NCBI GenBank assembly: GCA_944385645.1
Contig: CALWYA010000020.1
Span: 1 to 13,258, forward strand
DNA from: an uncultured Oscillospiraceae bacterium
Lineage (GTDB): Bacteria > Bacillota > Clostridia > Oscillospirales > Oscillospiraceae
Direction: 5' to 3'
Length of the DNA: 13,258 nucleotides
The notes beneath the pieces were generated by a model. That model had not been told where the DNA came from. It saw only the letters and a list, made by a program, of their open reading frames with translations, and did not search any database. Both the position numbers and the translations under genes were made by a program. Shown here piece after piece: positions 13,065-13,258 of this stretch (position 1 is its first letter; each line of letters starts with the position of its first letter).

Positions 13065-13126
13065 AGGATCTTTCTCTGTCCGCTTTTCGATCATTTCTCC
13101 GGCTTTCTTTCTCCCTCCTGGGGGAA

Positions 13127-13225
13127 TTTCGCCGCCTCCGGGCGGCGAGTGACTTTGCCAGCAGCGGCAAAGTCACCAAAACGCCGTTTAGAAACCTACG
13201 GTTTCTAAAAATTTCCCTTCGGAAA
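13127..13225. repeat. Block of consecutive hairpins downstream of mnmE
   Basis: Four inverted repeats lie in tandem: CGCCGCC/GGCGGCG (13130-13147, UNCG-like loop TCCG), an 11-bp perfect stem (13149-13159 with 13166-13176, loop AGCAGC), a 10-bp perfect stem (13187-13196 with 13200-13209, loop TAC) and a 5-bp stem (13212-13216 with 13221-13225, loop CTTC). None has a T-run. The arrangement looks like a dispersed palindromic repeat or small non-coding element; the remaining bases from 13065 to the window end show no gene. One or more stems could also act as the mnmE 3' boundary. Confidence 0.6.
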
Positions 13226-13258
13226 CCTCTGGCCCTTGCCTGCCTCTCCCATCCGGCG

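Noticed and set aside
9736..13094. Long minus-strand frames opposite the FAD dehydrogenase and mnmE
   Set aside because: They are shadows of the high-G+C plus-strand genes, with repetitive low-complexity translations.
13127..13225. CRISPR repeats
   Set aside because: The stems differ in sequence from each other and there are no equal-length spacers.

Overview
The window looks like chromosomal DNA from a G+C-rich member of the Clostridia; an Oscillospiraceae-type gut anaerobe (Flavonifractor/Lawsonibacter-like) is my best guess. The grounds are strongly G/C-biased third codon positions in nearly every gene, strong AGGAGG-type ribosome binding sites, several near-consensus sigma-A promoters and the gene families present. 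The genus is inference. No phage, IS element, CRISPR array, tRNA or rRNA was seen.

Layout, left to right. (1) The first 377 bases are the N-terminal part of a YbiT-type ABC-F ATPase on the minus strand, cut by the window edge. (2) A separate, clearly less G+C-rich gene (700-1140, +) encodes a four-helix membrane protein of unknown function behind an almost perfect promoter, and ends at a hairpin shared with the next operon. (3) A minus-strand operon (6027 down to 1211) runs lacI-type regulator, malQ, glgP, for breakdown of alpha-glucans or maltodextrins. Its promoter (6081-6109) is followed at once by a LacI-type palindrome (6052-6063), so autorepression is likely. (4) A divergent plus-strand operon (6310-8612) encodes a cytidylate-kinase-like protein, a class I glutamine-amidotransferase-like C26 hydrolase and a secreted VanY-type D,D-carboxypeptidase. 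It ends in a hairpin shared with (5) a convergent dCMP deaminase gene (9147 down to 8662). (6) Divergent from that gene is a small membrane protein with a C-terminal zinc ribbon (9384-9779) and its own terminator. (7) A COG2509-type FAD-dependent dehydrogenase (9922-11316) carries a ferredoxin-like CxxCxxCxxxC motif. (8) mnmE (11685-13064), the tRNA U34-modification GTPase, lies behind a highly structured 368-base intergenic region and is followed by a block of consecutive hairpins that looks like a dispersed repeat.

Most genes are housekeeping or metabolic. The less ordinary material is mainly between genes: a cluster of DnaA-box-like 9-mers and a 20-base imperfect inverted repeat upstream of mnmE, TTTAC direct repeats spaced about 11 bases apart at two loci, the hairpin block at the right end, and the LacI operator. 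No obvious complete new defence or mobile system is visible.
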